DNA from: Primula veris
Taxonomy: Eukaryota > Streptophyta > Magnoliopsida > Ericales > Primulaceae
Direction of reading: 5' to 3'
Assembly: GCA_963682055.1 (NCBI GenBank)
Contig: OY821741.1
Coordinates: 20,513,211 to 20,577,210, forward strand
DNA: 64,000 bases
Both the position numbers and the translations under genes were made by a program. Below, in pieces: positions 1 to 10,715 of the stretch; positions within the stretch are counted from its first letter, which is position 1, and each line of letters starts with the position of its first letter. The notes under the pieces were generated by a model. That model had not been told where the DNA came from. It saw nothing but the letters and a program-made list of their open reading frames with translations, and searched no databases.

Positions 1-640
1 TGATATTAATTTCTTCATTGAATTAGTATTCACATGACCTAATCTACCATGCCATAAATTAAATGAATCACAAGAATAAGCAAATGAAGTTTTATTGGCC
101 ACTTGGGCAACATTAACGATTACATTATTCTTGGTACTGGCCTCAGCCTTAGTACCCTCAATAGCTAACTCATCTTTAGGAACCGGAGTACCAACATTTA
201 ATTTAAACATGTTGTTGGTCATATAGCCACGGCCTACATACATTCCATTTAAGGTGATTACAATTTTAGCAGATTCAAATACAAGTTTGAATCATTTGTT
301 CACCATCACGGACCCGGAAACCAGATTCTTGTGAATTTCCATAACATGGAGCACGCCATTCAGTGTTAGCTCCTTTCCCAATGTCATCTTCAGCAGCACG
401 GTTCCTTTTCCTTCCACCCTGGAAGTAGCCGAATTCCCCATGAAGCAGCTCTCATTGTCCACGACCATATAGGTCTTGAACATCCATTTGCTGGCACAGA
501 TGTGACTAGTGGCGCCTGTGTCCAGCCACGATTCCTTTTGGTTGCACCCCACCAGGTTCACCTCCGAGACCACAGCACTCAGGTGCATATAGTCCTGTCC
601 AGTATCATCTCCTCCCTCAGCCACATTTGCCTGAGCAGGT
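1..640 (-). pseudogene. Ty1/copia protease and GAG-pre-integrase region (partial)
   Basis: On the minus strand, positions 640 to 292 translate to a copia aspartic protease: the motif [13 protein letters not shown] carries the catalytic D-T-G triad. Positions 291 to 1 continue the same polyprotein and include LWHGRLGHVNTNSMKKL, the histidine-rich motif of the GAG-pre-integrase domain just before integrase. A stop separates the two near 292, and the piece runs off the left edge of the window, so integrase, RT and RNase H are not visible. It joins the gag frame through a frameshift near the G homopolymer at about 678-688. Copia membership is firm; the lineage looks Tork-like but I am not certain. 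Confidence 0.88.
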
Positions 641-1776
641 GCCCTCTTCCTCCCTTTTTCTTGGAACTTCCTCCTTGGGGGGGGGGGGGTGTTTGGGCTT
701 GTCGATGCGCATCTTACAATCGGTGGCACAATGGCCCGGTTTGTTGCACATAAAGCAATCTCCCATGAATTTATTCTTGAGAGAAGCACCGACACCGCTG
801 TCAAAGCGTTTCTGCTTAGACACAACGTCCTCAACCACATGGGCCTTGGCAACTGCGTTGCCTGCTCCGCCATCGCATTTCCTTCTGGATCGGCGGTTAC
901 TTTGCTCAACATTGAGCCTCTCAATGAGTCCCTCCAAGGTCGTAGCCTTTTGCTTGTGTTTCAGGTAGTTTTGAAACTCTTTCCAAGAAGGTGGCAGTTT
1001 CTCAATCATTAATGCCACTTGGAAAGGTTCGTTGATAACTAGCCCCTCAACCTCAAGCCTATGGTATATGAGTTGGAGTTCCTCAACCTACTCGATAACA
1101 CTCTTCCCATCAGTCATCATGTACTCATGAAAGTCCGTGATGACAAATTTCTTTGCGCCAGCGTTATTAACTTTGTACTTTCTTTCGAGTGACTCCCAAA
1201 GCTCCTTTGCAGAAGCCTTGGACTCGAATACACTGAAGAGAGTGTCATCCAGAGCACACAGGATGTAGTTATGGCATAGGTAGTTGCCGTGTTTCCACGC
1301 TTCAACCACCATAACCGTCTGCACGTCCTCATCATCCTTGCTAAGGATGGGTGCAGACTCCTTGAGAAAACGGGTAAGGTTAAGGGCAGTTAAATAAAAC
1401 AGCCTTTTTTGTTGCCAACGTTTGAAGTTGTTGCCACTAAACTTTTCCGGTTTCTCTAGATGAGAGGTTGGCAACATTGGCATAGACGGCGTTGCCGGAG
1501 CCTTGCCCTTTGCCCTGGCCACAGCCACAGCCACAAGCGCTGCCTTGGCCGCAGCCTTAGCAGCAGCCTGTGTTGCGTCCGCAGCCGCAGCCATAGCATC
1601 GGCCTCTGCCGCAGCGGCGTCGGCCGCAGCCTTTGCCGCAGCAACTTCGGTCTCAGCCTGAGTCCCCCACTCGCAACGCTCGCAATGTAATGGCTACTGC
1701 CAATCACAACTGCGCCCTGCACGTTTTCCGAAGAAATGGTGGGTATTAGATCCTTATTAGTCATATGAAATGACAA
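617..1776 (-). pseudogene. Ty1/copia gag with alanine-rich N-terminus and zinc knuckle
   Basis: The capsid-like gag of the copia element above. Minus-strand positions 1594 to 1088 encode an alanine-rich leader followed by the copia gag core (LEKPEKFSGNNFKRWQQK, later LWESLERKY). The frame meets an in-frame TAG just below 1088, likely from a CAG codon, and resumes to 617 with [15 protein letters not shown] and a CCHC knuckle [14 protein letters not shown] that binds RNA in this family. A possible start lies in another frame near 1764 (MTNKDLIPTISSENVQG), which implies one more frameshift in the GC-rich alanine stretch. Broken by at least one stop and one or two frameshifts. Confidence 0.85.
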
Positions 1777-3149
1777 TATAAAATGATTTAGTTTCTCGCA
1801 AGAAAACGAATATTCTTAATCGCAAATACACATTATAACTTAATTAGTTTGCTTCAAAAGAATAAAACAATTAAAAAGTAGATTCTAGCGTGAAAATCAA
1901 ATCACTTTTGATTTCACTAAGAACTCCTTTTATATAATATTCTAGAATTAAAAGATTTAAACCAATTCGGATTTATTCTCTTTGCAAATTTCAATTTCTA
2001 GTAAACTAGCAATGATTTTGCAAGAATAAAAAACCGAGACGTCAACAAAATAAAATAAAAAGAAAAATCCTTTTCTTTTCGAAAATAGTAAAATCAAATA
2101 ATAATATTGTTTAAGATTGTTGGTTTTGGTACTATTTCGAAAAAAATAATTGAAAGGACAATAAATTAAAAGACAGGAACACAATGGAAATAACAATTTA
2201 TTTCTCACAATTGGAATATAAATTACAATTCCTGACTCGTACAAAATTTAAATTACACAAATTAAATTCAAGACAGATTTAATATAAATTATTAAACTGC
2301 TAGACTGTATTGTAATTGTTTGAAACTGTCCGACAGAATAGTATAATTACTAACTGCTGGACTGTTTAACAATTAAAGAAAACTGCCATAACAGAATAGT
2401 ATAATTAATAAACTGCTGGACTGTTTCTGTAAATAAAAGAAATTACAGAACTGAATTATAAAATTACAGAATGTAAATTACAGAATAGGAAAAGACTGAA
2501 AAGTAAATACAGAAAAGTAAACAGTACTGAAATGAAAATACAGAAAGGTAAACACTACAGAAAAGAAATGGACAGAATGAAAAGGACTAAAAAATAAATA
2601 ACAGAAATATGAAAGAAGAGGCAACTGCTGAGCAGTTTCCCTTAAACAATATTTCCGGAATCATCTTTAAAGGTTTCTGGTTTCGGGACTTTGTTCCCAA
2701 TGTACAACTTCTGTCTCAAAGTGGCTCGTATGCCCGCGCCCGCGACCCGAGACACGCGACCCGAGACAGCGCGTGTGTGTGGTACACACTAATACTCTTA
2801 GGTGTATGTGGACATGTTAGTTTAACAAGTACATGGATTGGTATTCTATATACATTGTAAAATTGACCCTAAATCTTCCAATATGAGATTATTCTAAATG
2901 GTTTTTCCATTACCATTTTGTTTTTCCAGAATTAAGCTTTTGAGAGCCGAACTTTGAGGCCGATTTGTATTCACACCCATTCTCCGAATAGGTCATGCGA
3001 TATACCGTTACGAATCTCGTCACACGGGCAACTCAAACACGTTGAGTACGGTATAAACAACTCAGCGCTGTTACATGAAATAATGACTCGAAGTTGGTCC
3101 AGTGACCATTCGGAACATGTTTATACATGTTTTTCCAACAGTTTTATTG
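1777..3149. other. Non-coding AT-rich stretch, probably copia 5' leader/LTR remains
   Basis: No supported gene. It lies upstream (minus sense) of the copia gag and probably holds leader or LTR sequence of that element, but I could not define LTR ends. It contains the imperfect repeats listed at 2281-2600 and a short tandem duplication of CGCGACCCGAGACA around 2738-2770. Confidence 0.5.
2281..2600. repeat. Imperfect tandem repeats rich in ACAGAA and AACTGCTGGACTG
   Basis: The phrase AACTGCTGGACTGTTT recurs at about 2353 and 2411, each preceded by ACAGAATAGTATAATTA. From about 2440 it degenerates into closely spaced ACAGAAA/TACAGAA units. Unit length is roughly 60 bp at first and then irregular. 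The likely context is the untranslated leader of the adjacent copia element. Confidence 0.6.
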
Positions 3150-4190
3150 GGGGTCAAGATAATCCAATAGAGAATAACATAGATCAAACTGATATAACTC
3201 CAGAGTTTAATGAAATGTTGGATAATAATGATAATCATGAAGCTGAACAGATTACTATGGAAATTGCAAATAAAGAACGGGCATCTCCGACACACAACTA
3301 ATACTAAACCAATCACCTGCTTCAGATGTTCACGATTTAGTGTTGGAACCGTCTAAGAGGCAGTTACCTTAGCACGACACGAGAGGTATTTCTAAGTCCA
3401 CATATGAACTTGAACTGACTAGTAAAGCCAAATATCCTATGAGTAATTATGTTTCTAACCATCGCTTGTGAGGATCAAATATGTCATTTGTGAGTCAATT
3501 ATCTGTTGTATCTATTCCTAAAAATATGAAGGAGGCCTTAAATGATCGGATATGGAAAGAAGGTATGAATGAGAAGATAAACTCTTTGTAGAAAAATGGA
3601 ACATGGGAACTCGTTGAACTTCCACCTGGTAAATAACCAGTTGTATGTCGATGGATTTACACCGTGGAATACAAAGATGATGGAGAAAATGAACATTTTA
3701 AAGAAAGCCTGGTAGCGAAAGGATACTCTCAAACCTACAGAATTGACTACACCGAAACAGTTGCACCAGTAGAAAAAATTAACACAGTCCGAGTTTTGTT
3801 ATCTTTAGCTGCAAACTTGGACTGGCCATTACATCAATTGGATGTGAAGAATGCGTTTCTACATGGAGAATTGACTGAATACGTCTATAGATGATAGACG
3901 ATCAACGCCTGGTTACTTTACCTTTGTGGGCGGTAAACTTGTTATGTGGAAAAGAAAGAAGCAAAACATTGTTGCTCGTTCAAATGCAAATGCTGAGTTC
4001 AGAGGTCTGGCCATTGGATTATACGAAATATTGTGGCTGCCACTTCTATTAATGACTTGGGTTATGAACCTCGCTAACCAATTCAACTATATTGTGACAG
4101 TAAGGCAACATGTGATATCATCCGTAATCCAGTTCAACATGATTGAACAAAGCATGTAGAGATAGGCAGATTTTTCATTAAGGAGAAGTT
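3150..4190 (+). pseudogene. Ty1/copia RT-RNase H fragment with internal deletion (copia-C, plus copy)
   Basis: About 3405-3892 encodes the start of a copia reverse transcriptase: TWELVELPPGK, then VAKGYSQTYRIDYTETVAPV and LHQLDVKNAFLHGEL. Stop codons interrupt it (for example near 3589 and 3634). Immediately after VYR the sequence jumps to the RNase H segment (GYFTFVGGKLVMWKRKKQN, then NANAEFRGLAIGLYEI), which ends about 4159. The catalytic half of RT and the front of RNase H, roughly 1 kb, are missing. The fragment is followed directly by its 3' LTR. Related minus-strand copies at 24726-25355 and 43610-44239 keep the connection between RT end and RNase H. Confidence 0.88.
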
Positions 4191-4300
4191 GGATGAAAAA
4201 TTTCTGGAGTTGCCTAAGATACGATCTTAGGACCAGTTGGCTGACATGTTCCGAGACAAGTTGGGTATGTATGACATCTACGCCCCAACTTTAGGAAGAG

Positions 4301-4863
4301 TGTTGAGATTATATCCCTACTAATCCGGGATTGTACACTTAAATGTTTCTATATATGTTTTCTCTAATTAGGAACACAATATTTACATATTTCATTTGCT
4401 ATTCTAGCTTGTATAGTATTCTATAAGTTGTATCATCATCATTCATTGGAATATATGAAAAATACAATTTTGTAAACCTACAATTTTTTACTAATATACT
4501 ATTTCCTTCCAATTCTAGGATATTGTAATTTCCCTCAATAATGTAGGCTCTACTCTTATCAGCGTTTTATATTCTTTTCTATTTTGTTAATTTGAAAGTG
4601 TAATAATATGTCGGGATTCCTTTCATGCTTGAAAAAAGTTTAAAATTAGTTTATCTTCTTTCGTTTGATTTCTGCTGATTTCTTGAGGCAGATTTTTATA
4701 TCGATCTTAATCGGTTGATATATATTCCTTCATATCGAAAACTTTTTAATTTTCTTTTACCCGTGATTCGGTCATTTTTAATGATATATTCATACTTCAT
4801 CTTGATAAATTCATAGTAAATGTTATTTATGTGAATGGTTTATTTCTTTGCGGACAAATCTTA
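4301..4863 (+). repeat. 3' LTR of copia-C (plus copy), approximate right end
   Basis: It begins TGTTGAGATTATATCCC immediately downstream of the RNase H remnant. The same sequence occurs on the minus strand at 42890-43432, and at about 17222-17655 plus 24465-24549 where Copia-1 splits it. Similarity to those copies stops near 4863 and I see no clean CA terminus there, so the right end is approximate. It lies about 450 bp upstream of the TOPLESS-like gene and in the same orientation. Confidence 0.75.
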
Positions 4864-5316
4864 TAGAGGTTTTACTGTAGATTTATGTTGCTAAAAAAAT
4901 CTTAAAATGGGATGTGGGTTATGTTCCTAGATTTTCGTCTTTTTTCTCCTTATGTATTTGTGATATCAAAAACATGAATTGCATCATTAGATATTCCCTT
5001 TTACATGGCGCAATCGGTGAATACTATAATTAATGAAAAATAAATCGAATCGTGATTTTTTATGTGCGATAATCAGATTACGTGCCTTCATAAGGAAAAC
5101 GGAAAAATCCATTTATAATCAATTATAGTGAAAGAAAATTCTGAAATCTGATAGCTTCTCAGTATTTCATTGTATTCTATTACAAAAAAAAAGTCTCTCA
5201 TTATCTACGCTCTATTCACCCTCAGATTCAGAACAATCTACAAGCAAAACTTTTGAACTCTCCAAATTTAATTTTTTTTAACTATTTTTCATTTGCTCGA
5301 ACATCTTGTTTGTTTA
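4864..5316. other. Flank upstream of the TOPLESS-like gene
   Basis: AT-rich, no open frame of note. It should contain the 5' UTR and promoter if the downstream gene is transcribed. I cannot point to a convincing TATA box. Confidence 0.4.
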
Positions 5317-6586
5317 ATGGACAACCTCAAAAATCACCTATTGGCGATCGTCCTTCAACATCTCAATGACAACAAATATCATGAGACCCCACGATCGTGA
5401 GTGTCTCTATTTTTTTTATTGTGTATATAAATATGTTTGCTTGCATACACATATCTTTCTAGCAATTAATGATATGTTATTCTTAGTACTTGTGAATTTT
5501 CAAGTGGAGTGCTTTTCAAAAAAGATTTTCAAAGTAAAAAATTAAAAAAACTTAAACATTGAAGCACTTTTTAATCATTATCAAAACGATAGATGTCCCC
5601 GAACGAGTATTGGAAAATAAGAAATCTCTTATTTTGCGTAATTTTGAGCCAATATGATGAATCAAGATATTTTTGAGAATATATTATTTAATCTAAAATC
5701 ACCTTTTAAAAAGTTGTTTAAAAAATCTAATGAGAATCCAGAATTTTGTTTTCAAAATTTTTGTAGTCTTTTAGCCAAAAAACAAGTATAAAAGCTAAAT
5801 AATATAACTTTCCAAACACTCTATGATTTTTACATCCAAATTTTAGAAATCAGGGAAAAAATGTGTTACCAAACGGAGTTGGATTATGCCCAATCATAAG
5901 CGAAATCGTTTTATCACGGATTAAATAATTTGGATTAAAACCAAATTTCTCATACTATTAATCCAAATTAATTAGATCAAATTTACACAAAAGTTATTTA
6001 GATTGGGTAATACCAATAATAACTTTAATCGAATTCGGATTTAAATCAAGTTCGTCTTTATTTTTAGTTGTCATATATGTTCTTCAGATTCCTATACCGG
6101 AAAATACATTAGTTTTCTTTTTGACTTTGTTTTTGAAAAATACATTAGATAATGTAATTCATTTTATTTGGAATGGTTTTCCCAAAAAGAAAATAGTACT
6201 ACTGCATACAACTTTTTTTTTTGGGCTGCTCGAGTTACAGGTGGAAAGAAAAAGTTGTTAACGGTTTGGTGTTGTAGTAAAATATGTACCAATTAAAAAC
6301 AATTGGTTTGTGTTTGTTTTATTTGGTTTGGTTATGACTAAAATAATTGTCGTAACGGAACCAAACTAGACCAATCATAGTCGGTTTCGTTTGACCACTT
6401 TGAACTCTAACAAAAAAATACAAAATGAGAATTAACACTAACAGGTTAGTTTCGGCTTTCAATTTATATATTTTTTTTAATTTTGAGATAAAAATAAAAA
6501 AAAACAAGTAAATTAACTATTAATTAACAAAATATTATATATTGAATCAATAAATGCAAATAACAATTAAATTAACATTTTATCTC

Positions 6587-6628
<42 letters not shown>

Positions 6629-8752
6629 AATATATATATATATATATACAAATATATATATATATATATATTAGTTTATAAATATTTATATAAAAAAAAT
6701 CGGTCGGTTTGAAAACCACTAAAATCGTAAAATTAACCGATTCAATCGATTCATTCGATTTATCATAAATATTGTACTCAGTGTGTGACTGTGTGTCTAA
6801 TTGAACTGTTTATTAAAAAATTATAGGCACGGTTGAGATTAGTTTTATTGCTCAATACTCATTGTGGTGTTTGGCACCAGCTTAGTTGTCATCTTATTAC
6901 TTGTTTAGTGACTTCTAACTTTTTTGTTTATCAATAAGTCAGTATTTCACTAATGTTGACTTATGAATTATTTGGAAATATACAAACATGTTTCGTAAAA
7001 AAAAAATTTATTTTTTATAATTTTTATGTGAAAAAGATAAGATAATACGTAATTTTTTATCTTCTCTGATTTTGAGCTTTTTTAGCCTTTTTGACCAAAA
7101 GCTAGCTTATAAAAGCTAACAAACAAAACATTCATATCTTCTATTAAGCAAAAAGCTAAAATGGCTGACAAAAACAGTTGTTGCCAAACATGCACTATGT
7201 TAGATATATTTTCATAGATATTTATTAGAATAAATTGGATAACTTTCCCGAAAATAGGGGGAATCACACTAATCGATAGTAAAACTTTGAGGGCTTGCTT
7301 GTTTGGATGCATCTATTAAGAAAATAATCTGGCTTATTCAAGGACGAGAAAAAACCCGAGACCATTTGGGTCGAAACTTCTATCTTTAGGGGAAAGAAAA
7401 CTAAAAAGTACGGACCTCCAAAGATTTATTCAAATTTAATTGAACTAACTGATTAGCCAAACTTAAAAGCTTGTCCTAAGAATAAAACTATCTGAATAAA
7501 TATTCCATTAATTGGGTTACTAGTTGTTGGATGGTAGTTTTCTAATAACTAAACTATCTGAATCAACTGATTAGAATCAAATAAGTATTGCTCATATGTT
7601 TGGGTGAATTATATAGGCTTGAGCAAGAATCTGGAATCTTTTTAAATCTAAAGCACTTTGAAGAGAAAGTAATAGCTGGTGAATGGGAGGACCTTGAAAA
7701 ATACCTCCTTGGCTTTACCAAGATGGATGAAAATAGATTTTTGATGAAAATTTTCTCGGAGTTAAGGACGCTGAAATATCTGGAAGCCCTTGATCGGTTT
7801 TTTTTTTATCCGTTTCGTTTTGTAGCTATGTTTCGATCATATATAGTTATTTGACATTATTTGTCTCCTACGTATGTTTATAGAAATGAGAGAGACAGAA
7901 CTTTTGGTATATTAAGAGATGATCAGGAGGTGTTCTCTTTATATGACGATGACACGTATAAGGAGTTGTCCCATCTCATGAGCCTGGAGAATTTCAGGTA
8001 AAATATTAAATAATATAATGCGTCTTTACCTAATTTGAGAGCGATGGCAGTACACTGCTTAACGTAGTACCAGAGTAGGCCCATATTCTTGGTTCAAATC
8101 TCACCGCTACCTTACTAAAAAGATTGGTTGAAACTTTGTTGCCTAAACTTAATAAGTGATACCATGTGTTTCACTCTAATAATATATGCATTTAAGTAAA
8201 ATGATAACACATCACTTGATAATCAGTTTGACATTATTTAAGTGCTTGGAAGTCATTTTCCTTTCCCATAGTACTTTTTTATTTGATGGAAATATAACGA
8301 AGATTTATAATTCAAGATTCGGAAAAGAAAGATTGTTGGTATACACAGTAGAGACATGTATCCATGTGCACGAGTATTTTTTAAAAAAGTGTGCACTTTC
8401 TATAATGCTTTTGTTTTTTCCTGAGACTTTTATATAGTTATATTGTTAGTTTTAAGTTCAAATGGAGCTGCTTGCTATAAAAAGATATCCACTGCTATTA
8501 GATTTGGAGGGTAACAACTGAACTATATAATGTTTTGTTTCTTGATGTTTAATCATTTTAATAAATTTCAGAGAACATGCACCTCTACGAAACTATGGTG
8601 ATGCGCAAACATCTCGGATTAAATTGTTTATTTCTCTCAATGGGCTTATAGAAGCAAACCCCAGTTTTCACCAAAATCTTGATTTCCCTTCTTTTGGTTC
8701 TGCAAGACTTATGAACATGCTCAATCAAAGTTCATTTTTTTTCCAAAGATAG
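5317..8752 (+). CDS. TOPLESS-like N-terminal (LisH-CTLH) domain protein, 4 exons, 184 aa
   Basis: Exons: 5317-5396, 7617-7796, 7884-7997 and 8572-8752 (stop TAG 8750-8752). Introns are GT-AG (donors TC|GTGAGT, CG|GTTTTT, AG|GTAAAA; acceptors ATATAG, TTATAG, TTTCAG) and all interrupt codons after base two. Exon 1 gives a 27-residue LisH-like piece (HLLAIVLQHLNDNKYHET). Exon 2 gives LEQESGIFLNLKHFE, GEWEDLEKYLLGFTKMDENR and KYLEALDR, the CTLH signature of TOPLESS/TPR corepressors. Exons 3 and 4 continue the CRA part (ELSHLMSLENFR, NGLIEANPSF, MLNQS). The alignment with remembered Arabidopsis TPL residues 1-182 needs no gaps. Full TPL proteins run to about 1,130 residues with WD40 repeats; here the frame stops right after the position where TPL continues LNWQHQ. 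TPL family members bind EAR-motif repressors in the nucleus. Truncated functional gene or decaying fragment: undecided; no internal stop favours the former. Confidence 0.8.
6591..6671. repeat. (TA)n microsatellite in intron 1 of the TOPLESS-like gene
   Basis: About 80 bp of alternating TA interrupted twice by TACAAA. It lies in the 2.2-kb first intron (5397-7616), which otherwise holds AT-rich sequence with no supported gene. Confidence 0.95.
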
Positions 8753-9133
8753 TAAATTATGTTGGGACTAAGAAGGCGGATATTGTTTAGTTATGTATTT
8801 TATTGTTAATGGTTTTATATCTTAATCCACATACCTTTTCTTATCCATGCAGGGAAATAACAAATGTCTAGATAAAAATAACAAAACATATTGCATAAAA
8901 GACAACATTTTATTATTTCAACAATAAAATTATTGGCTTTTCTTCTACTATATTATTTTAACTAATGTTGCTAAAGTGCTTTGACTTCCTTCATAAAAAA
9001 ATATTTTCTCCATATTATCAAAACTCAAGCTGCTAAAGGAATGTTGTACTTGTTTAGCAATTCTCTATGAACTTTGCAGCAAATTGGTGATGTCCCTCAA
9101 CATAATCCTAGTGATGTTAATTTTTGCACATAT
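8753..9133. other. 3' flank of the TOPLESS-like gene
   Basis: AT-rich, no gene seen. An AATAAA at about 8923 is a possible polyadenylation signal. The segment ends where duplication copy A begins. Confidence 0.4.
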
Positions 9134-9446
9134 CATTGTAATTTGTAATTTGTAAATGTAGACCCAAATAATCAATAGAAACTGCCATATTTATAGCTTG
9201 ATTCATTTGATTAATAATAGAAATGTTAATCTCTTGCATATAAAAGACCCAAATCTTATTGTCTTCATGTACCAGAACTTCATCAAACCCAAACTTCCTT
9301 TTATGAAACTCCACTTTATCTTGATTTTTCTTTGGTTCTAAACAGACTAAAAACATAATATGATGTAATTTACATAGCATATTGATACGCCTAGTAGTAG
9401 ATTTAGTACCCACTCCTCTGATATTCCAAAAGAGTGTATTAATCAT
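9134..9446 (-). pseudogene. LINE ORF2 start, cut off at the duplication edge (copy A)
   Basis: The first ~100 codons of an L1-type ORF2 (MINTLFWNIRGVGTKSTT at the N-terminus), the start of the endonuclease/exonuclease/phosphatase domain. It is nearly the same as 34860-35161 in copy B. The remainder of ORF2 (RT, RNase H) is absent. A LINE that loses its 3' rather than its 5' part is not explained by target-primed integration, so the truncation reflects the duplication breakpoint or a later deletion. Confidence 0.88.
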
Positions 9447-9449
9447 TTA

Positions 9450-10715
9450 AAACTTTTTTTAACCCCTACATTAGAGGATCTAAGAACCATAGCATCTTTA
9501 GCAACAACAATTGAAAGTTTCCCCAATTTTCTCTTATTTTTTGGTGTTTTCCATTCTCCTTCTTCTAATATATTGGGAATTTACCTACAGGAGAGACCTA
9601 GATCAATTCTAAGTTCTGTAGATATATCTGGAGCATCAATGAGATTAGAATCTCTCGTTGTCACATTTTCGTCAAAATATGGTGTGATATTTAAAGGCCT
9701 TAGAACTGGTTCACCTGTAAATAGTACCATATCAGTGTTAAGATTACACTCTTCTCCCCTTTCATCCTCCATTAATAAAACTTTTTTGGCATTTTTAGGA
9801 AATTCTGCAGCTGGTATCTTAGCTGCTGCTTCTTCACCATTTCTTGCAATTTCTTTATTAAAGCTTTTAGTAACCCATTCTTTTGTGCCTATTTTCTCTT
9901 GGTTGTAATAATTGGCCTTTTTTTTTTCTTTTCTTTAGCTTTCTTTTCACAATTTTCTTCTATGTCCTTTGCTGCATCTTTCCCTTTGCTAGTATTTTCT
10001 TCTTTGCTTCCGTCTTCTATATTTTCTAGATTAGTGAACTTACAGGCATCTATAGAATGACCTAGTTTAAAACATTGAGAACAGTATTTTGGTACATCTT
10101 CGTATTTGCAATGTTGCCAGAATCCTTCACTTTCTCCATAATTTATTCTAACTCTTTTTATCAGAACTTTTTTTAAGTCAATTTCAACACAGATTCGGGC
10201 TAGACCTGGTCTAGTCAGTTTCGCTATTGGTTCGTACTTTAAGTGGTTTTCTAAAAGTTGAAGCAATACTAAATATGCTACATTTATTGTAAAGATGGAT
10301 AGGTAGTTTCGATAGAGGTTTTCATTGGGCTATTGTCAATGTACCAAATTTTGCACATCCAAATTCGTAGAAAATCTTCTTCATAATAACAACGAATTAG
10401 AATATGTTTTGAATCATTGACTCCAATATGATAGTTAGCTTTCAAATCCATAGAACTAAACGTTTTATGAATTATATCTATATGAGGTTTACCTTGTGAG
10501 AATTTTCCTACAATTGTATATTTGAATGGTTCTGAAAGAGTGTTTAGATCTTCAATTGTATAATGAATCATTGGTTCTCCTTCATAAGATTCGATTTCTT
10601 TAACTGGAACTTTAGATGTCACAGTTTTGGTTTTTAATATGGATGCGAAAGATTTAGATGTAGGTGGGTCCGGGGAAAGGGTTTGGTTGGGGTCAGGTGG
10701 CTGAAGAGCGGTCAT
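9450..10715 (-). pseudogene. LINE ORF1 (DUF4283-like plus CCHC), copy A
   Basis: Minus strand. 10715-10284 is the N-terminal part (MTALQPPDPNQTLSPDPPTS, then a DUF4283-like segment). 10266-9889 contains the CCHC-type knuckle CSQCFKLGHSIDAC and a lysine-rich stretch. 9772-9450 is the C-terminal tail. ORF1 proteins of plant L1 elements are RNA-binding chaperones. Compared with copy B about 65 bp are deleted between the first two parts, and a frameshift lies in the poly-lysine A/T tract near 9920. Confidence 0.85.

Noticed and set aside
2954..3301. 115-codon protein upstream of copia-C
   Set aside because: The second half reads like the variable linker between copia integrase and RT; the first half has no support, so I did not list it as a separate gene.
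6591..6671. Alternating TA run as a CRISPR-like or regulatory array
   Set aside because: Simple microsatellite with no unique spacers; plant intron context.
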